A DNA stretch of 64,000 bases. It comes from an uncultured Flavobacteriaceae bacterium (GTDB lineage: Bacteria; Bacteroidota; Bacteroidia; Flavobacteriales; Flavobacteriaceae). Shown in pieces: positions 25,972-36,009 of the stretch. The stretch is from assembly GCA_905182835.1 (NCBI GenBank), contig CAJJDI010000010.1, forward strand, positions 1-64,000. Reading direction: 5' to 3'. The notes under the pieces are model-generated. The model did no database searches. It was not told the origin of the DNA and saw nothing but the letters and a program-made list of their open reading frames with translations. Numbering within the stretch: position 1 is the first letter of the stretch; each line of letters begins with the position of its first letter. Made by a program: the position numbers and the translations under genes.

Positions 25972-28369
25972 AAAAATAAATAAAATTGCAGTAATAGGAT
26001 CTGGAATAATGGGAAGTGGTATCGCATGTCATTTCGCAAATATTGGAGTAGAAGTTCTTTTACTGGATATTGTCCCTAAAGAATTAAACGATAAAGAAAA
26101 GGCAAAAGGGTTAACATTAGACAATAAAATTGTTCGTAATCGATTAGTAAATGATGCTTTAACAGCATCTTTAAAATCAAAACCTTCACCAATTTATAAT
26201 CAAAAATTTTCAAACAGAATAACTACTGGTAATTTAGAGGATGACTTACATTTAATTAAAGATGTGGATTGGGTGATGGAGGTAGTCGTAGAGCGTTTAG
26301 ATATTAAAAAAACAGTTTTTGAGAAAATCGAAAAACATAGAACTCCAGGCACACTAATTACATCCAATACTTCTGGAATTCCTATAAAGTTTATGAACGA
26401 AGATAGAAGTGAAGATTTTCAAAAGCATTTTGCAGTAACTCACTTTTTTAATCCTCCTAGGTATTTAAAATTATTTGAAGTTGTGCCGGGACCAAACTGT
26501 GATCAAGCAGTTACTGATTTTCTAATGATGTACGGAGATAAATTTTTAGGAAAAACATCTGTATTAGCCAAAGACACCCCTGCATTTATTGGTAATAGAA
26601 TTGGAATATTTAGTATCATGAATCTATTCCATATTGTTAAAGAAATGGGGTTAACAATTGAAGAAGTAGATAAGTTATCTGGACCTGTTATTGGCCGACC
26701 AAAATCTGCAACTTTTAGAACAATTGATGTAGTTGGATTAGATACATTAGTACATACGGCAAATGGCGTGAAAGAGAATTGTCCTAACGACGAGATGAGA
26801 AGTCAATTTGAGATTCCACATTTTGTTAATACAATGATAGAAAATAAATGGCTAGGTAGTAAAACAAAACAAGGATTCTATAAAAGAGTTGTAAATACTG
26901 ATGGAAAGAAAGAAATCTTATCCTTAGACTTAAACACCTTAGAGTACAGAACTAAAAAACGTGCATCCTTTACTACTTTAGAATTAACTAAAACTATAGA
27001 TAATGTTGGCGATCGATTTAAAGTATTAATAAAAGGGACAGATAAGGCTGGAGAGTTTTACAGAAAATGTTTTGCTGCTTTATTTGCATACGTACAAAAT
27101 AGAATTCCAGAAATTTCTGATGAATTATACAGAATTGATGATGGGTTAAGAGCTGGATTTGGCTGGGAGCATGGACCTTTTCAAATTTGGAATGAAATTG
27201 GTGTAGAAGCTGGTGTTGAGCTAATGAAATCAGAAGGAAAAGAACCAGCGCCTTGGGTAATAGATATGTTAGCAAAAGGAGAAACTTCTTTCTATACGAT
27301 TAAAGAAGGAGCGTCTTATTATTATGATATTCCTACAAAATCACAAGTCAAGAAGCCGGGGCAAGATTCGTTTATTATACTAGACAATATTAGAAAATCA
27401 ACAGAAGTTTATAAAAACTCTGGGGTTTCTCTACAAGATATTGGGGATGGAATTTTGAATTTAGAATTTCGTTCTAAAATGAATACAATTGGTGAAGATG
27501 TTTTAATAGGTCTTAATAAAGCTATTGATATAGCAGAAAAAGATTTCCAGGGATTAATTGTTGGAAATCAAGCTCCAAACTTTTCAGTTGGTGCAAATAT
27601 TGGAATGATATTTTTAATGGCTGGAGAACAAGAATATGATCAGCTAAATATGGCTATAAAATATTTTCAAGATTCCATGATGCGAATGCGCTATTCTTCA
27701 ATCCCAACTATTTCTGCTCCTCACGGAATGGCTTTAGGTGGTGGATGTGAAATTTCTTTACATGCAGATAAAGTTGTTGCAGCAGCAGAAACTTATATGG
27801 GATTAGTCGAATTTGGGGTTGGTGTAATTCCTGGAGGTGGTGGTTCAAAAGAAATGGCATTGAGAGCTTCGGATTCTTTTAATAAAGGAGATGTTGAGTT
27901 AAATATTTTACAAGAAAACTTTTTAACTATCGGAATGGCTAAAGTTTCTACATCCGCTTACGAAGCATTCGATTTAGGTTTGCTACAAAAAGGAAAAGAT
28001 ATTGTAGTTGTAAACAAAGAAAGACAAATAGCCACTGCAAAAACACATGCGAAATTAATGGCTGAAAGTGGGTATACTCAACCTGTTAGTCGAAAAGATG
28101 TAAAAGTATTAGGAAAACAAGCATTAGGAATGTTCTTAGTTGGAACAGATTCTATGGAAGATTCAAAATACATCTCAGAACATGATAAAAAAATAGCCGA
28201 TAAGTTAGCTTATGTGATGGCTGGAGGAGACTTATCTGAACCAACATTGGTTTCAGAACAGTACTTATTAGATATAGAAAGAGAAGCCTTTTTATCATTA
28301 TGTACAGAAAGAAAAACACTAGAACGTATCGAACACATGTTAAAAACTGGTAAACCATTAAGAAACTAA
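25961..28369 (+). CDS. fadN: 3-hydroxyacyl-CoA dehydrogenase / enoyl-CoA hydratase fusion
   Basis: 802 residues. Carries the second and third steps of fatty-acid beta-oxidation. The N-terminal NAD-binding domain has VIGSGIMGSGIACHFANIG (about 11-29) and THFFNPPRYLKLFEVV, followed by the C-terminal dehydrogenase domain. The crotonase-type hydratase domain lies behind it (about 480-680: NQAPNFSVGANIGM, ALGGGCEISLHADKVV, GVIPGGGGS). This dehydrogenase-first order and the gene order fadN-fadA-fadE match the Bacillus fadNAE operon, not E. coli FadB. About a third of its Arg codons are CGN, unlike rpmH. Start overlaps marR by 11 bp. Confidence 0.94.
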   Translation: MQNRKINKIAVIGSGIMGSGIACHFANIGVEVLLLDIVPKELNDKEKAKGLTLDNKIVRNRLVNDALTASLKSKPSPIYNQKFSNRITTGNLEDDLHLIKDVDWVMEVVVERLDIKKTVFEKIEKHRTPGTLITSNTSGIPIKFMNEDRSEDFQKHFAVTHFFNPPRYLKLFEVVPGPNCDQAVTDFLMMYGDKFLGKTSVLAKDTPAFIGNRIGIFSIMNLFHIVKEMGLTIEEVDKLSGPVIGRPKSATFRTIDVVGLDTLVHTANGVKENCPNDEMRSQFEIPHFVNTMIENKWLGSKTKQGFYKRVVNTDGKKEILSLDLNTLEYRTKKRASFTTLELTKTIDNVGDRFKVLIKGTDKAGEFYRKCFAALFAYVQNRIPEISDELYRIDDGLRAGFGWEHGPFQIWNEIGVEAGVELMKSEGKEPAPWVIDMLAKGETSFYTIKEGASYYYDIPTKSQVKKPGQDSFIILDNIRKSTEVYKNSGVSLQDIGDGILNLEFRSKMNTIGEDVLIGLNKAIDIAEKDFQGLIVGNQAPNFSVGANIGMIFLMAGEQEYDQLNMAIKYFQDSMMRMRYSSIPTISAPHGMALGGGCEISLHADKVVAAAETYMGLVEFGVGVIPGGGGSKEMALRASDSFNKGDVELNILQENFLTIGMAKVSTSAYEAFDLGLLQKGKDIVVVNKERQIATAKTHAKLMAESGYTQPVSRKDVKVLGKQALGMFLVGTDSMEDSKYISEHDKKIADKLAYVMAGGDLSEPTLVSEQYLLDIEREAFLSLCTERKTLERIEHMLKTGKPLRN

Positions 28370-28374
28370 GAGTT

Positions 28375-29565
28375 ATGAAAACAGCATACATAGTAAAAGC
28401 ATATAGAACAGCAGTTGGAAAGGCACCTAAAGGAGTTTTTCGATTTAAACGAGCAGATGAGTTGGGTGCAGAAACCATTCAACATATGATGAAAGAATTA
28501 CCAAATCTAGATGTAAAACGTATAGACGATGTTATTGTAGGTAACGCGATGCCTGAAGGGTCTCAAGGGTTAAATATGGCCCGCTTTATTTCATTAATAG
28601 GCTTAAAATCTGTTGATGTTCCTGGAGTAACTGTAAATCGTTTTTGTTCTTCAGGATTAGAAACAATTGGTATGGCAGCCGCAAAAATTCAAGCAGGTAT
28701 GGCAGATTGCATTATTGCAGGTGGGTCAGAAAGCATGAGCTCAGTCCCAATGACAGGTTATAAACCAGAGTTAAATTATAACACCATTAAATCTGGACAT
28801 GCAGATTATTATTGGGGAATGGGTAACACTGCAGAAGCTGTTGCTAATCAATTTAACATCTCTAGAAAAGATCAAGATGAATTTGCTTACAACTCTCACA
28901 TGAAAGCATTAAAAGCACAGGCAGAGAATCGTTTTCAAGATCAAATTGCTCCAATAGATGTTGAAGAAACCTTTTTAGATACAAGTGGAAATAAAGCAAC
29001 CAGGAAATATACAGTAACTAAAGATGAAGGGCCTAGAAAAGGGACTAGCATAGCTGCCTTAAATAAACTACGAGCTGTCTTTGCAGCTGGAGGAAGTGTA
29101 ACTGCTGGTAACTCGTCTCAAATGAGTGATGGAGCTGCATTTGTAATGGTTATGAGTGAAGAAATGGTAAAAGAACTAAATATAGAACCAATAGCAAGAA
29201 TGGTTAACTATGCCGCTGCAGGTGTTGAGCCACGAATTATGGGAATTGGACCAGTTGCAGCAATTCCGAAAGTTTTAAAACAAGCCGGTTTACAGCAAAA
29301 AGACATTGAATTAATCGAGCTGAATGAAGCTTTTGCATCTCAATCTTTAGCTGTAATACGCGAATTAGACTTAAACCAAGAAATTATAAATGTAAATGGT
29401 GGAGCAATTGCACTTGGCCATCCATTAGGCTGCACAGGAGCAAAACTTTCTGTCCAGTTATTTGATGAAATGCGTAAAAGAGACATGAAAAATAAATATG
29501 GTATGGTAACTATGTGCGTAGGTACTGGTCAAGGTGCTGCAGGTATATTCGAATTTTTAAATTAA
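28375..29565 (+). CDS. fadA: Acetyl-CoA C-acyltransferase (3-ketoacyl-CoA thiolase)
   Basis: 396 residues. Cleaves 3-ketoacyl-CoA with CoA to acetyl-CoA and a shortened acyl-CoA, the last beta-oxidation step. Active-site cysteines are C91 in [12 protein letters not shown] and C381 in [11 protein letters not shown]; the catalytic His is in [11 protein letters not shown] (H349). [11 protein letters not shown] and ELNEAFASQ are also typical. It starts 5 nt after fadN. Ten of its 16 arginine codons are CGN, against one of ten in rpmH, so codon use is unlike that of the genomic reference gene. Stop is 8 nt before fadE. Confidence 0.96.
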   Translation: MKTAYIVKAYRTAVGKAPKGVFRFKRADELGAETIQHMMKELPNLDVKRIDDVIVGNAMPEGSQGLNMARFISLIGLKSVDVPGVTVNRFCSSGLETIGMAAAKIQAGMADCIIAGGSESMSSVPMTGYKPELNYNTIKSGHADYYWGMGNTAEAVANQFNISRKDQDEFAYNSHMKALKAQAENRFQDQIAPIDVEETFLDTSGNKATRKYTVTKDEGPRKGTSIAALNKLRAVFAAGGSVTAGNSSQMSDGAAFVMVMSEEMVKELNIEPIARMVNYAAAGVEPRIMGIGPVAAIPKVLKQAGLQQKDIELIELNEAFASQSLAVIRELDLNQEIINVNGGAIALGHPLGCTGAKLSVQLFDEMRKRDMKNKYGMVTMCVGTGQGAAGIFEFLN

Positions 29566-29573
29566 ATAATGAA

Positions 29574-31367
29574 ATGAAATCAAAAAATAACTTAATTAAA
29601 GGTGGTGAATTTATAATCAAGGAAACAAAAGCATCTCAAGTTTTTACTCCAGAAGATTTCACTGAAGAACACTTAATGATGCGTGACTCTGTTAGAGAAT
29701 TCAACGAACGTGAAGTCATACCATTTAGAAGTAGATTTGAAAAAAAAGATTATCAGTTAACCGAGTCAGTTATGAAGAAGGCTGGTGAAATGGGGTTTTT
29801 AGGTATAGCAGTTCCAGAAGAATATGGTGGAATGGGGTTAGGTTTTGTTTCAACTATGCTTGTATGTGATTATATTTCAAGTGGGAGCGGTTCTTTTAGT
29901 ACTGCATTTGGAGCACATACTGGAATCGGAACAATGCCAATAACATTGTATGGAACAGAAGATCAAAAACAAAAATATGTTCCAAAGTTAGCTTCAGGTG
30001 AATGGTTTGGGTCATACTGCCTAACTGAACCAGGAGCAGGAAGTGACGCTAATTCTGGTAAAACCAGTGCTACACTTTCTAAAGACGGAAATTCTTACAA
30101 GATTAATGGACAAAAAATGTGGATTTCTAATGCAGGCTTTTGTAGTCTATTTATAGTTTTTGCTAGGATTGAAAATGACAAAAATATAACTGCTTTCATT
30201 GTAGAGAACAACAGTGAAAATGGAATAAGTATGGGTGAAGAAGAGCAAAAACTAGGTATAAGAGCCTCTTCTACTAGACAAGTTTTTTTTAATGATACTG
30301 TGGTTTTAAAAGAAAATATGCTTGCAAAACGTGGCGAAGGATTCAAAATCGCAATGAATTCTCTTAACGTTGGTAGAATTAAGCTAGGTGCAGCTGGTAT
30401 AGATGCTCAAAAAAGAGTAATAACTCAAGCAGTAGAGTATGCAAATAACCGAAAACAGTTTAATACAAATATTTCTGAATTTGGAGCAATAAAATTTAAA
30501 ATTGCAGAGATGACTGCAAACACTTATGCAGGCGAATCTGCTTGTTATAGGGCTGCCAAAGATATAGAAGATAATATAACAAGGCTTTCAGAGAGTGGTA
30601 AATCCCATCAAGAAGCAGAACTAGAAGGAGTAGAAGATTTTGCCATTGAGTGTTCAATTTTAAAAGTAGCTGTTTCTGAAGATGTACAAAATACGGCTGA
30701 TGAAGGTCTACAAATATTTGGAGGAATGGGGTTTTCAGAGGAAGCACCAATGGAATCTACATGGAGAGATGCAAGGATTGCGAGAATATATGAAGGTACG
30801 AATGAAATAAATAGATTAGTTTCTGTTGGAATGCTTCTAAAGAAAGCATTTAAAAAAGAAATTGATCTAAAGAGTTCTATGGAAAAAATAAAATATGATT
30901 TTTTTGGATTATCTTTTTTAAATAAAAAAAAATACAATGGTCCACTAAACAATGAAAAAGAGAATATAGACAGTTTGAAATCTGTTTTCTTGATGATATT
31001 AGGTAGTTCATTAAAAGATAAAATTGATTTAGAAAAAAATCAACAACTTTTACTTTGCCTGTCTAATATACTTATTGAAATATACATGGCAGAATCAACA
31101 GTTTTAAGAACTGAGAAAAATATAAACAATAAAAGCAGTAATCTAGAGACAAAAAAAGCATTAAGTAAAATCTATTTATATAACGCAAATGATATTATTT
31201 TAAAAAATGGGAAAGAGGCTATAAATCTTATTTCTAGTGGCTACAAAATGAATCACATGCATAAAATATTAAACAAAAAGGTAAGCTCGAACAAAGGAGT
31301 AAATATTATTAAATTAAGAAATGATGTTTCTGACAAGTTTAGCAGTGAAAATAAATACTTTCTTTAA
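29574..31367 (+). CDS. fadE: Acyl-CoA dehydrogenase, long form
   Basis: 597 residues from the ATG at 29574. An in-frame ATG at 29514 lies inside fadA and would add twenty basic residues unlike the family, so I reject it. FAD-dependent first step of beta-oxidation. Motifs: YCLTEPGAGSDANS (about 145-160), MWISNAGF, FGGMGFSEE and ARIYEGTNEINR, with the catalytic-region Glu. The 400-residue core is followed by a helical C-terminal extension of about 170 residues, as in Bacillus FadE (about 594 residues). Electrons would pass to an ETF, not encoded here. The next gene starts directly at its stop codon. Confidence 0.95.
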   Translation: MKSKNNLIKGGEFIIKETKASQVFTPEDFTEEHLMMRDSVREFNEREVIPFRSRFEKKDYQLTESVMKKAGEMGFLGIAVPEEYGGMGLGFVSTMLVCDYISSGSGSFSTAFGAHTGIGTMPITLYGTEDQKQKYVPKLASGEWFGSYCLTEPGAGSDANSGKTSATLSKDGNSYKINGQKMWISNAGFCSLFIVFARIENDKNITAFIVENNSENGISMGEEEQKLGIRASSTRQVFFNDTVVLKENMLAKRGEGFKIAMNSLNVGRIKLGAAGIDAQKRVITQAVEYANNRKQFNTNISEFGAIKFKIAEMTANTYAGESACYRAAKDIEDNITRLSESGKSHQEAELEGVEDFAIECSILKVAVSEDVQNTADEGLQIFGGMGFSEEAPMESTWRDARIARIYEGTNEINRLVSVGMLLKKAFKKEIDLKSSMEKIKYDFFGLSFLNKKKYNGPLNNEKENIDSLKSVFLMILGSSLKDKIDLEKNQQLLLCLSNILIEIYMAESTVLRTEKNINNKSSNLETKKALSKIYLYNANDIILKNGKEAINLISSGYKMNHMHKILNKKVSSNKGVNIIKLRNDVSDKFSSENKYFL

Positions 31368-32249
31368 ATGAGACTATTAAATTATTGTTTTATAATCAGT
31401 TCCTTTATTTGTTTTTCTCAAAACGATTTTGAAATCCATTTACTAGAAATTGACATAAATGATAACAAAATTGATGTATTAGATTCCAAAATTATATCCA
31501 GTAAAATCGGATATAATAATCAGCCTAGCTTTATAAATAACAATCAACTACTTTTTTCTACAGAAAGGAACTCTCAAAATGACATAATTAAATATAATAT
31601 CAGCAGTGATAATAAGGGTATTGATAATTTCGAATTCATAACATCAACAGATGGCAGTGAGTACTCCCCTCTTTATTATAAAAAAAATAAAATAACTGCT
31701 GTAAAACTAAAGAAGGATGGGAGTCAATATCTTTATATTTATGATCTTAAAAAAAAATCTTTTTACATTCCTTTTAAAGATAAAATAGTTGGGTATTATA
31801 ACTATTCTAAAAACACAAAAAATACTATAGTTTCATCTATTTTAGAAAATAATGAGCTTGTTTTGTATAGTACGAATTTAAAAACAAAGGACCATATATT
31901 TATAGATAACAATACAGGTAGATCCATACACAAAATCCCAAATAAATTTGGGATTGATGAATTAAGTTATATTTCAAAAAAGGATTCTATTTGGAAGATA
32001 AAATCTGTAAACTTGAAAGATTATAAAATAAGAGTCCTATCCAAAACATTGGATAACAATGAAGATATTTGTTGGTTAAAAGATGGGTCTATACTTACAT
32101 CTAAAGGCAATAAACTTTACAAGTTTAATCCTAAAACTGACAAAAAATGGATTGAGTTATGTTCCTTGAGTAAGTATGGAATTGTTAATATTTCTAGAAT
32201 TTCTATAAATCCAAATAATGATAAATTAGCTTTAGTTAATTCTAAATAA
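31368..32249 (+). CDS. Secreted TolB-like beta-propeller protein
   Basis: 293 residues with a signal peptide (about 1-17, ending ICFSQ). Repeated blocks such as NQPSFINNNQLLFSTERNSQ and SEYSPLYYKKNKITAVKLKK resemble the PD40/TolB beta-propeller repeats found in periplasmic flavobacterial proteins. It has no T9SS sorting domain. Function is not known; propellers of this type usually bind proteins or peptides. It starts immediately after the fadE stop, so it is probably transcribed with the fad operon, but it is a natural neighbour of the large propeller protein that follows. A perfect 10-bp inverted repeat lies within it (31934-31955). Confidence 0.75.
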   Translation: MRLLNYCFIISSFICFSQNDFEIHLLEIDINDNKIDVLDSKIISSKIGYNNQPSFINNNQLLFSTERNSQNDIIKYNISSDNKGIDNFEFITSTDGSEYSPLYYKKNKITAVKLKKDGSQYLYIYDLKKKSFYIPFKDKIVGYYNYSKNTKNTIVSSILENNELVLYSTNLKTKDHIFIDNNTGRSIHKIPNKFGIDELSYISKKDSIWKIKSVNLKDYKIRVLSKTLDNNEDICWLKDGSILTSKGNKLYKFNPKTDKKWIELCSLSKYGIVNISRISINPNNDKLALVNSK

Positions 32250-32287
32250 TATATTTATATAATATATTTACTACTAAACTATTTACC

Positions 32288-35200
32288 ATGAAGAACCCCT
32301 TTTATAAATTACTATTATTATTATTTTATACTACATGTTTTTACTCACAAGATTTCTCTGTTGATCTTTTAAAAGATATTAATCCAAGGAATATTGGTCC
32401 AGCAGGAATGTCAGGGAGAGTAACGGCTATCGATGTTGTTATCAACAAGACTGATATAATTTATGCAGGAACAGCATCTGGAGGTTTATGGAAATCTGAG
32501 TCTGGAGGAATAAAATGGTCACCTATTTTTGATAATGAACTAACTGCATCCATCGGAGCTGTGAAAATTCAGCAATCTAATCCGAGTGTCGTATGGGTTG
32601 GTACAGGAGAAGGGAATCCTAGAAATAGTTTAAATGGAGGTTTTGGAATATATAAATCAATAGACGGAGGTAAAAGTTGGATAGAAAAGGGATTAAAAGA
32701 AACTAGGCACATTCACAGAATACTAATAGACCCAACAAATCCAAACACAATTTATGTTGGGGCGATTGGATCTCCATGGGGTGAACATAAAGAAAGAGGG
32801 GTTTATAAATCTATAGACGGAGGTGATAACTGGAAAAAAATATTGTTTACAAATAATAAATCTGGAGCTGCAGATTTAATAATGGATCCAACAAACCCAA
32901 ACAAACTAATAGCGGCAATGTGGGAACACAAAAGAGATCCATGGTTTTTTAACTCTGGAGGAGAAGGATCTGGAATGCATATAACATATGATGGTGGAGA
33001 AACATGGAAGAAACTTTCCAGTAAAGAAGGATTACCTAAAGGAGATCTAGGAAGGATTGGAATTGCTATAGCTCCAAGTAGCCCTAATATTGTTTACGCA
33101 ATTATAGAATCTAAAAAAAATGCACTTTACAAGAGTGAAGATGGTGGAGATAATTGGAACAAAATAAATGATAAAAGTGATATTGGTGGAAGGCCGTTTT
33201 ATTACTCTGAGATTTATGTTGATCCACAAAATGAAAATAGAGTATACTCAATTTTTACTTATGTAAATGTTAGTGAAGACGGTGGGAAAAATTTTAAACA
33301 ATTAATGCCTGCATATAGAGTTTCAAATGGAGTTCACCCAGACCATCATGCTTGGTGGATACATCCAAAAAACGGAAAGTTTATGATAGATGGTAACGAT
33401 GGTGGATTAAATATTACAAAAGATGGTGGTAAGTCATGGAGGTTTGTAGAAAATCTTCCAGTAGCTCAGTTTTATCATATAAATGTAGATAATGAGTATC
33501 CATATAACGTATATGGAGGTATGCAAGACAATGGGTCATGGAGAGGACCAGCTTATGTTTGGAAAGATCAGGGAATTCGAAATTCTTATTGGCAAGAAAT
33601 TTCATTCGGAGATGGCTTTGATGTTGTTCCTGATAAAGATGATTCTAGATTTGGATGGACGATGAGTCAGCAAGGTTATGTTAGTAGATACGATTGGAAG
33701 ACTGGTGATAATTACAGTGTACAGCCAACGCACCCTGATGGAATTACAGATTTAAGATTTAACTGGAACTCTGCAATTAATATTGATCCATTTAACAATA
33801 ATACTTTATACTTTGGTAGTCAATTTGTTCATAAATCTAATGATAAAGGTTTAACATGGGATATTATATCTAGTGACCTTACTACAAATGATCCGAAAAA
33901 ATTAAAACAAGCAGAAAGTGGTGGATTAACAATGGATGCAACTGGAGCTGAAAATCATTGTACTATACTAGTTATTGAGCCTTCAGAAGTAGAGAAAGAT
34001 ATGCTATGGGTCGGAACCGATGACGGAAGAGTTCATTACACTCTAGATGGAGGTGGAACATGGACTGAGGTTAGTAAAAACATTAAAGACTTACCTAAGG
34101 GTAGTTGGATCCCTCAAATTAAAGCTTCAAAAATAAATAAAGGAGAAGCTATATTAGTTGCTAATGACTATAGAAGGTTTAATTATGAACCTTACGTCTA
34201 TAGAACAGTAGACTATGGTAAAAAATGGTCAAGAATCGTTGATGGTGATGACGTTAAGAGTTATGCCCTTTCAATAATTCAAGATAAAAAATCACCAAAT
34301 CTATTATTTCTCGGAACAGATGATGGGTTATATTTATCCATTGACAATGCTAATAGTTGGATAAAATGGAATAAAGGTTTTCCAACTGTTCCTGTCAAGG
34401 ATTTAGTCATACAAGAAAGAGAAAATGACCTAGTCATTGGAACTTTCGGAAGGTCAGCTTGGGTTATAGATAACATTAATCCATTAAGAGAATTGGCTCA
34501 AAATAAAGCATTACTAAACAATAAGATTAAGTTATTTAAGCCTTCAACAGCTGTTCACGCTGCTTATCAACAACCAACAGGCACTAGGTTTGGTGGTGAT
34601 GCGATGTACAATGGTGAAAACAGAAAGGCTGGAGCATTAATTTCATATTATTTTAATGCCAAAAAAGATAATGATACATTAAATAAAGAATCTAAAGATA
34701 GTTTGTATTTAAATTTTTATGATGGAGAGAAACTAATTAGAACATTAAAGAAAAAAGCTCCAAAAGAAAGTGGGTTTTATAGATGGACCTGGAGAATGGA
34801 TGAAAAAGGTAAACAGAGACCTTCAAGAACAATTCGAAAGAAAAAATTTGAGTCTGGCGGAGTGAGTGTAAAGCCAGGTAATTATAAGATAGAACTTAGC
34901 TACTCTGATAAAATATCAAATTCAAGTATTGATATCATAAATGATCCTAGAATAGAACAGAACCCTAATAGTGATGATCTATATAATTCTTTAAAAGAAT
35001 TAGATGAATTATTACAAAGATCTGCAGATATTGTAGAACAATTAGTCGAAAGTAAAAATACAGCAACTACTATAAAAACTAGATTAAATAAATTAGATAA
35101 GAAAAAATTTAAAGAAAATGTAGATTTATCTAATACTATTGTAAAAGAAATTGATGATTTAATAGCGCTATTCTTAGGAGGAATTGATAAAAGACAAGGA

Positions 35201-35437
35201 ATAACAAGAAATCTAGAGAGTAATATTCAGCAGGAAATATACAAGGCATATTCTTACATTAGCTCTAGACCAAGTGGAAACACAATAACTGAAAAAAATC
35301 TAATGACTCATGCAGTAAATTCATTGGATAAAGCAGTAAAGTTGGTAAATTTGTTTTTTGATAATAAATGGAAGGATTATAGCAATCAAATAGATAAATT
35401 AGAGTATTCAGAATTTAAAGAAATAAAACAATTTTAA
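32288..35437 (+). CDS. Large secreted BNR/VPS10-type beta-propeller protein
   Basis: 1049 residues. Signal peptide about 1-20 (ends CFYSQD). The body holds about ten Asp-box/BNR repeats of the form S-x-D-G-G-x-x-W (for example SIDGGKSWIEKG, SIDGGDNWKKIL, TYDGGETWKKLS, SEDGGDNWNKIN, TKDGGKSWRFV, TLDGGGTWTEV), giving two propellers as in the sortilin/VPS10 group. The C-terminal 180 residues are helical, charged and coiled-coil-like. These flavobacterial proteins are often annotated as glycosyl hydrolases, but no catalytic residues are evident to me. A ligand- or glycan-binding surface or periplasmic role is likely. It lies 38 nt after the TolB-like gene and 5 nt before sodC. Confidence 0.88.
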   Translation: MKNPFYKLLLLLFYTTCFYSQDFSVDLLKDINPRNIGPAGMSGRVTAIDVVINKTDIIYAGTASGGLWKSESGGIKWSPIFDNELTASIGAVKIQQSNPSVVWVGTGEGNPRNSLNGGFGIYKSIDGGKSWIEKGLKETRHIHRILIDPTNPNTIYVGAIGSPWGEHKERGVYKSIDGGDNWKKILFTNNKSGAADLIMDPTNPNKLIAAMWEHKRDPWFFNSGGEGSGMHITYDGGETWKKLSSKEGLPKGDLGRIGIAIAPSSPNIVYAIIESKKNALYKSEDGGDNWNKINDKSDIGGRPFYYSEIYVDPQNENRVYSIFTYVNVSEDGGKNFKQLMPAYRVSNGVHPDHHAWWIHPKNGKFMIDGNDGGLNITKDGGKSWRFVENLPVAQFYHINVDNEYPYNVYGGMQDNGSWRGPAYVWKDQGIRNSYWQEISFGDGFDVVPDKDDSRFGWTMSQQGYVSRYDWKTGDNYSVQPTHPDGITDLRFNWNSAINIDPFNNNTLYFGSQFVHKSNDKGLTWDIISSDLTTNDPKKLKQAESGGLTMDATGAENHCTILVIEPSEVEKDMLWVGTDDGRVHYTLDGGGTWTEVSKNIKDLPKGSWIPQIKASKINKGEAILVANDYRRFNYEPYVYRTVDYGKKWSRIVDGDDVKSYALSIIQDKKSPNLLFLGTDDGLYLSIDNANSWIKWNKGFPTVPVKDLVIQERENDLVIGTFGRSAWVIDNINPLRELAQNKALLNNKIKLFKPSTAVHAAYQQPTGTRFGGDAMYNGENRKAGALISYYFNAKKDNDTLNKESKDSLYLNFYDGEKLIRTLKKKAPKESGFYRWTWRMDEKGKQRPSRTIRKKKFESGGVSVKPGNYKIELSYSDKISNSSIDIINDPRIEQNPNSDDLYNSLKELDELLQRSADIVEQLVESKNTATTIKTRLNKLDKKKFKENVDLSNTIVKEIDDLIALFLGGIDKRQGITRNLESNIQQEIYKAYSYISSRPSGNTITEKNLMTHAVNSLDKAVKLVNLFFDNKWKDYSNQIDKLEYSEFKEIKQF

Positions 35438-35442
35438 TAAAT

Positions 35443-36006
35443 ATGAAAAATAAAAAAAACTTAGATAAATACCTCATACCTTTTTTAATTGGAATTACAG
35501 CTGTTGTTTATAGTTGTTTTTCACCTGTAAAAAAAGATAATACTATAAATTCAACTAATGAAATAACTATACTCTTAGATGAAAAAAATAGTAGTGGAGT
35601 TAGTGGTGAAGTAAATTTTACTGAAGAAAATAATATCACTACAATGACATCAATAATTTCTGGCCTTACAGTTGGAAGCCATGCTATTCATATACACATG
35701 AAAAGTGATTGTTCATCAGATGATGGAAAGTCAGCTGGTGGACACTGGAACCCAACAGCTAAAAAGCATGGTGCTTGGGGAGATTCAGAGGGGTATCATA
35801 AAGGTGATATAGGAAACTTTGTAGCTGATGAAAATGGAAATGCAAGTATTAAGTTCGAAACTGAAGAGTGGTGTATAGGATGTGATGATGAAAACAAAAA
35901 TATTATCGGCAAAGCAGTAATTATTCATCAAGGAGAAGATGATATGACTTCTCAACCTAGTGGTGCAGCTGGTTCAAGAATTAGTTGTGCAGGTATAATA
36001 AAATAA
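35443..36006 (+). CDS. sodC: Cu/Zn superoxide dismutase lipoprotein
   Basis: 187 residues. Converts superoxide to oxygen and hydrogen peroxide outside the cytoplasm. An N-terminal segment ends in the lipobox VVYSC (C25), so it is a lipoprotein. Metal ligands are all visible: H83 and H85 (HAIHIHMKSDC), H101 (GGHWNP), H109, H119 and D122 (YHKGDIGNF) and H162 (IIHQGEDD). The structural disulfide C90-C182 and active-site R179 are present. An additional C-x-x-C pair (C144, C147 in EEWCIGCDDEN) sits in a loop before H162, which I do not recall from standard SodC. It needs copper, of interest given the copper genes at 12901-16038. Confidence 0.95.
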   Translation: MKNKKNLDKYLIPFLIGITAVVYSCFSPVKKDNTINSTNEITILLDEKNSSGVSGEVNFTEENNITTMTSIISGLTVGSHAIHIHMKSDCSSDDGKSAGGHWNPTAKKHGAWGDSEGYHKGDIGNFVADENGNASIKFETEEWCIGCDDENKNIIGKAVIIHQGEDDMTSQPSGAAGSRISCAGIIK

Positions 36007-36009
36007 AAT

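Noticed and set aside
29514-29573. Upstream ATG extending fadE into fadA
   Set aside because: The extra residues are the fadA end read in another frame and do not resemble acyl-CoA dehydrogenases.
32288-35437. Glycosyl hydrolase assignment for the BNR protein
   Set aside because: The Asp-box repeats explain the similarity; no catalytic residues of a hydrolase family were seen.
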